Shown: positions 6,324-7,083 of the stretch, in pieces
Layout: every line of letters begins with the position of its first letter
Position numbering within the stretch: position 1 is the first letter of the stretch
Assembly: GCA_900764115.1 (NCBI GenBank)
Contig: CAAFMR010000071.1
Location: forward strand, 1 to 7,083
Direction: 5' to 3'
Length of the DNA: 7,083 bases
Source of the DNA: Clostridia bacterium
Lineage (GTDB): Bacteria > Bacillota > Clostridia > Oscillospirales > Acutalibacteraceae
Notes under the pieces: generated by a model
What the model was told of the DNA's origin: nothing
Database searches by the model: none
Seen by the model: the letters and a program-made list of their open reading frames with translations, nothing else
Made by a program: the position numbers and the translations under genes

Positions 6324-7083
6324 TTATTGCTTATCCTTATCGTCAAAGGGGTCGCCGCATTCGGGGCAGAATTTCGGAGGATTTTGGGGGTCCTCCGGCG
6401 TCCAGCCGCACTTATCGCAGCGGTATTGCGGCACGCCCGCCGGCTTTTTGGCGCCGCAATTCTGGCAGAATTTGCCCTGATTCACCGCACCGCAGGAGCA
6501 GGTCCAGCCCTGCACCGGGACGGGCTTGGGAGCACCGCACTCGGGGCAGAATTTGCCCGTGGCGGTAGCGCCGCAGCTGCATTTCCAGCCGTCGGCAGGG
6601 GCAGCGGGCTGCGCCGATGCCTGCTGCTGGTTCTGCTGCCCCATGGCATACAGGTTCTGGGCGTTCATACCGCCGCCCGCATTCATCGCCATACCCATAC
6701 CCATAAAGCCGGTCATGGCACCGGCGGAATTGCCCGCCGCGGTTTTCATGGCGTCCGCCTGAGCGCCCACGAGGGTCGCCGCCGCCATGGTGGGGTCCCG
6801 CATAATGGCGGTGCGCTGCGCCTGCTTGATCATCTCCGCATCCTCGTCCGGCAGCGTCACCGAACCGAGGGCGATGCTGACCACCTTCAGACCCCGCAGC
6901 TCGCCCCACTTGGCGGAGAGAGCAGCGTTCATAGCCTCTTCCAGCTCGGTGTTGTGGCTGACGATCTGGTTCGGGCGCAGCTCCAGGTCGGACAGCTTGC
7001 CGAATGCCGGCTGCAGGGCGCTGATAAACTCGGTTTTCAGCTGACCGTCCAACTCATCCCGGGTATATTCCTGCTCCACATTA
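6324..7083 (-). CDS. SPFH domain-containing protein with three C-terminal zinc ribbons (YdjI-like), 5' end outside the window
   Basis: 252 codons are visible, open to the right edge. The GTG at 7079-7077 is not a start: reading on gives Asn-Val-Glu-Gln-Glu-Tyr, the family's internal '(N)VEQEYTRDEL' segment. SPFH family members of this type are about 320-370 aa, so roughly the first 100-200 residues are missing. The visible part holds the end of the SPFH/band-7 domain ('QLKTEFISALQPAFGKLSDL', 'LKVVSIALGSVTLPDEDAEM'), then a Met/Gly/Gln-rich flexible stretch ('GFMGMGMAMNAGGGMNAQN'). Three zinc ribbons follow: two near-identical CxC-x8-CxxC units (6522-6587 and 6441-6506) and one CxxC-x13-CxxC unit (6357-6425). 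SPFH proteins oligomerise at membranes and organise membrane domains; this subfamily is also annotated 'virion core protein', which is misleading. It is the upstream visible gene of the operon, 34 bp before the YdjG-like gene. Confidence 0.9.
   Translation of the reverse strand, partial: NVEQEYTRDELDGQLKTEFISALQPAFGKLSDLELRPNQIVSHNTELEEAMNAALSAKWGELRGLKVVSIALGSVTLPDEDAEMIKQAQRTAIMRDPTMAAATLVGAQADAMKTAAGNSAGAMTGFMGMGMAMNAGGGMNAQNLYAMGQQNQQQASAQPAAPADGWKCSCGATATGKFCPECGAPKPVPVQGWTCSCGAVNQGKFCQNCGAKKPAGVPQYRCDKCGWTPEDPQNPPKFCPECGDPFDDKDKQ

Noticed and set aside
7077..7083. GTG at 7079-7077 as start of the SPFH gene
   Set aside because: The frame stays open to the edge and the codons match an internal family segment (NVEQEY), so the gene is truncated by the window.
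1..7083. CRISPR array, insertion sequence, phage or toxin-antitoxin system
   Set aside because: No regularly spaced repeats, transposase, integrase or terminal inverted repeats were seen; the genes are ordinary chromosomal families.

Overview
The window is a compact, GC-rich (roughly 60 %) bacterial chromosomal segment. Gene families, order and codon use suggest a Gram-positive gut-type Clostridia, probably Oscillospiraceae/Ruminococcaceae. Pointers are the zapA-peptidase U32 pair, a COG2509 flavoprotein tail, a TPR-like membrane protein with the 'PYVGxSEE' C-terminal domain, and a YdjG/YdjH/YdjI set. The taxonomic call is inference from family content; there is no rRNA or other phylogenetic marker here.

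Plus-strand half (1-4314): the last 67 codons of a FAD-dependent dehydrogenase (COG2509) end in a hairpin terminator. It abuts a near-consensus sigma-A promoter (TTGACA-17-TATACT) that drives a single-pass membrane protein of unknown function (298-1797). A second strong promoter (TTGACC-17-TATAAT) drives a two-gene operon. This is zapA (an FtsZ-ring stabiliser) and a U32-family protein carrying the RlhA-like DUF3656 insert, coupled by a 4-bp GTGA stop/start overlap. In two places an upstream in-frame start codon lies inside a promoter box, so the longest ORF is not the gene.

A 17-bp-stem terminator (4319-4355), with T-runs on both strands, separates this half from a convergent minus-strand operon.

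Minus-strand half (7083-4372, read right to left): a 5'-truncated SPFH-domain protein with three C-terminal zinc ribbons (YdjI-like), then a double zinc-ribbon protein with a C-terminal membrane anchor (YdjG-like), then a secreted/membrane TPM-domain protein with a Gly/Ser-rich tail (YdjH-like). In Bacillus subtilis the homologous set sits behind pspA in the sigma-W-controlled pspA-ydjGHI operon and is linked to envelope stress. Here the order is I-G-H, and no pspA is visible between these genes or downstream of them. The operon promoter lies outside the window.

No tRNA, rRNA, CRISPR array, insertion sequence or phage gene was seen, and no gene-free stretch exceeds about 100 bases. The window looks like ordinary core chromosome. 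Its most interesting parts are the unexplained PriA-like/TM/acidic-tail protein and the YdjI-G-H membrane module.
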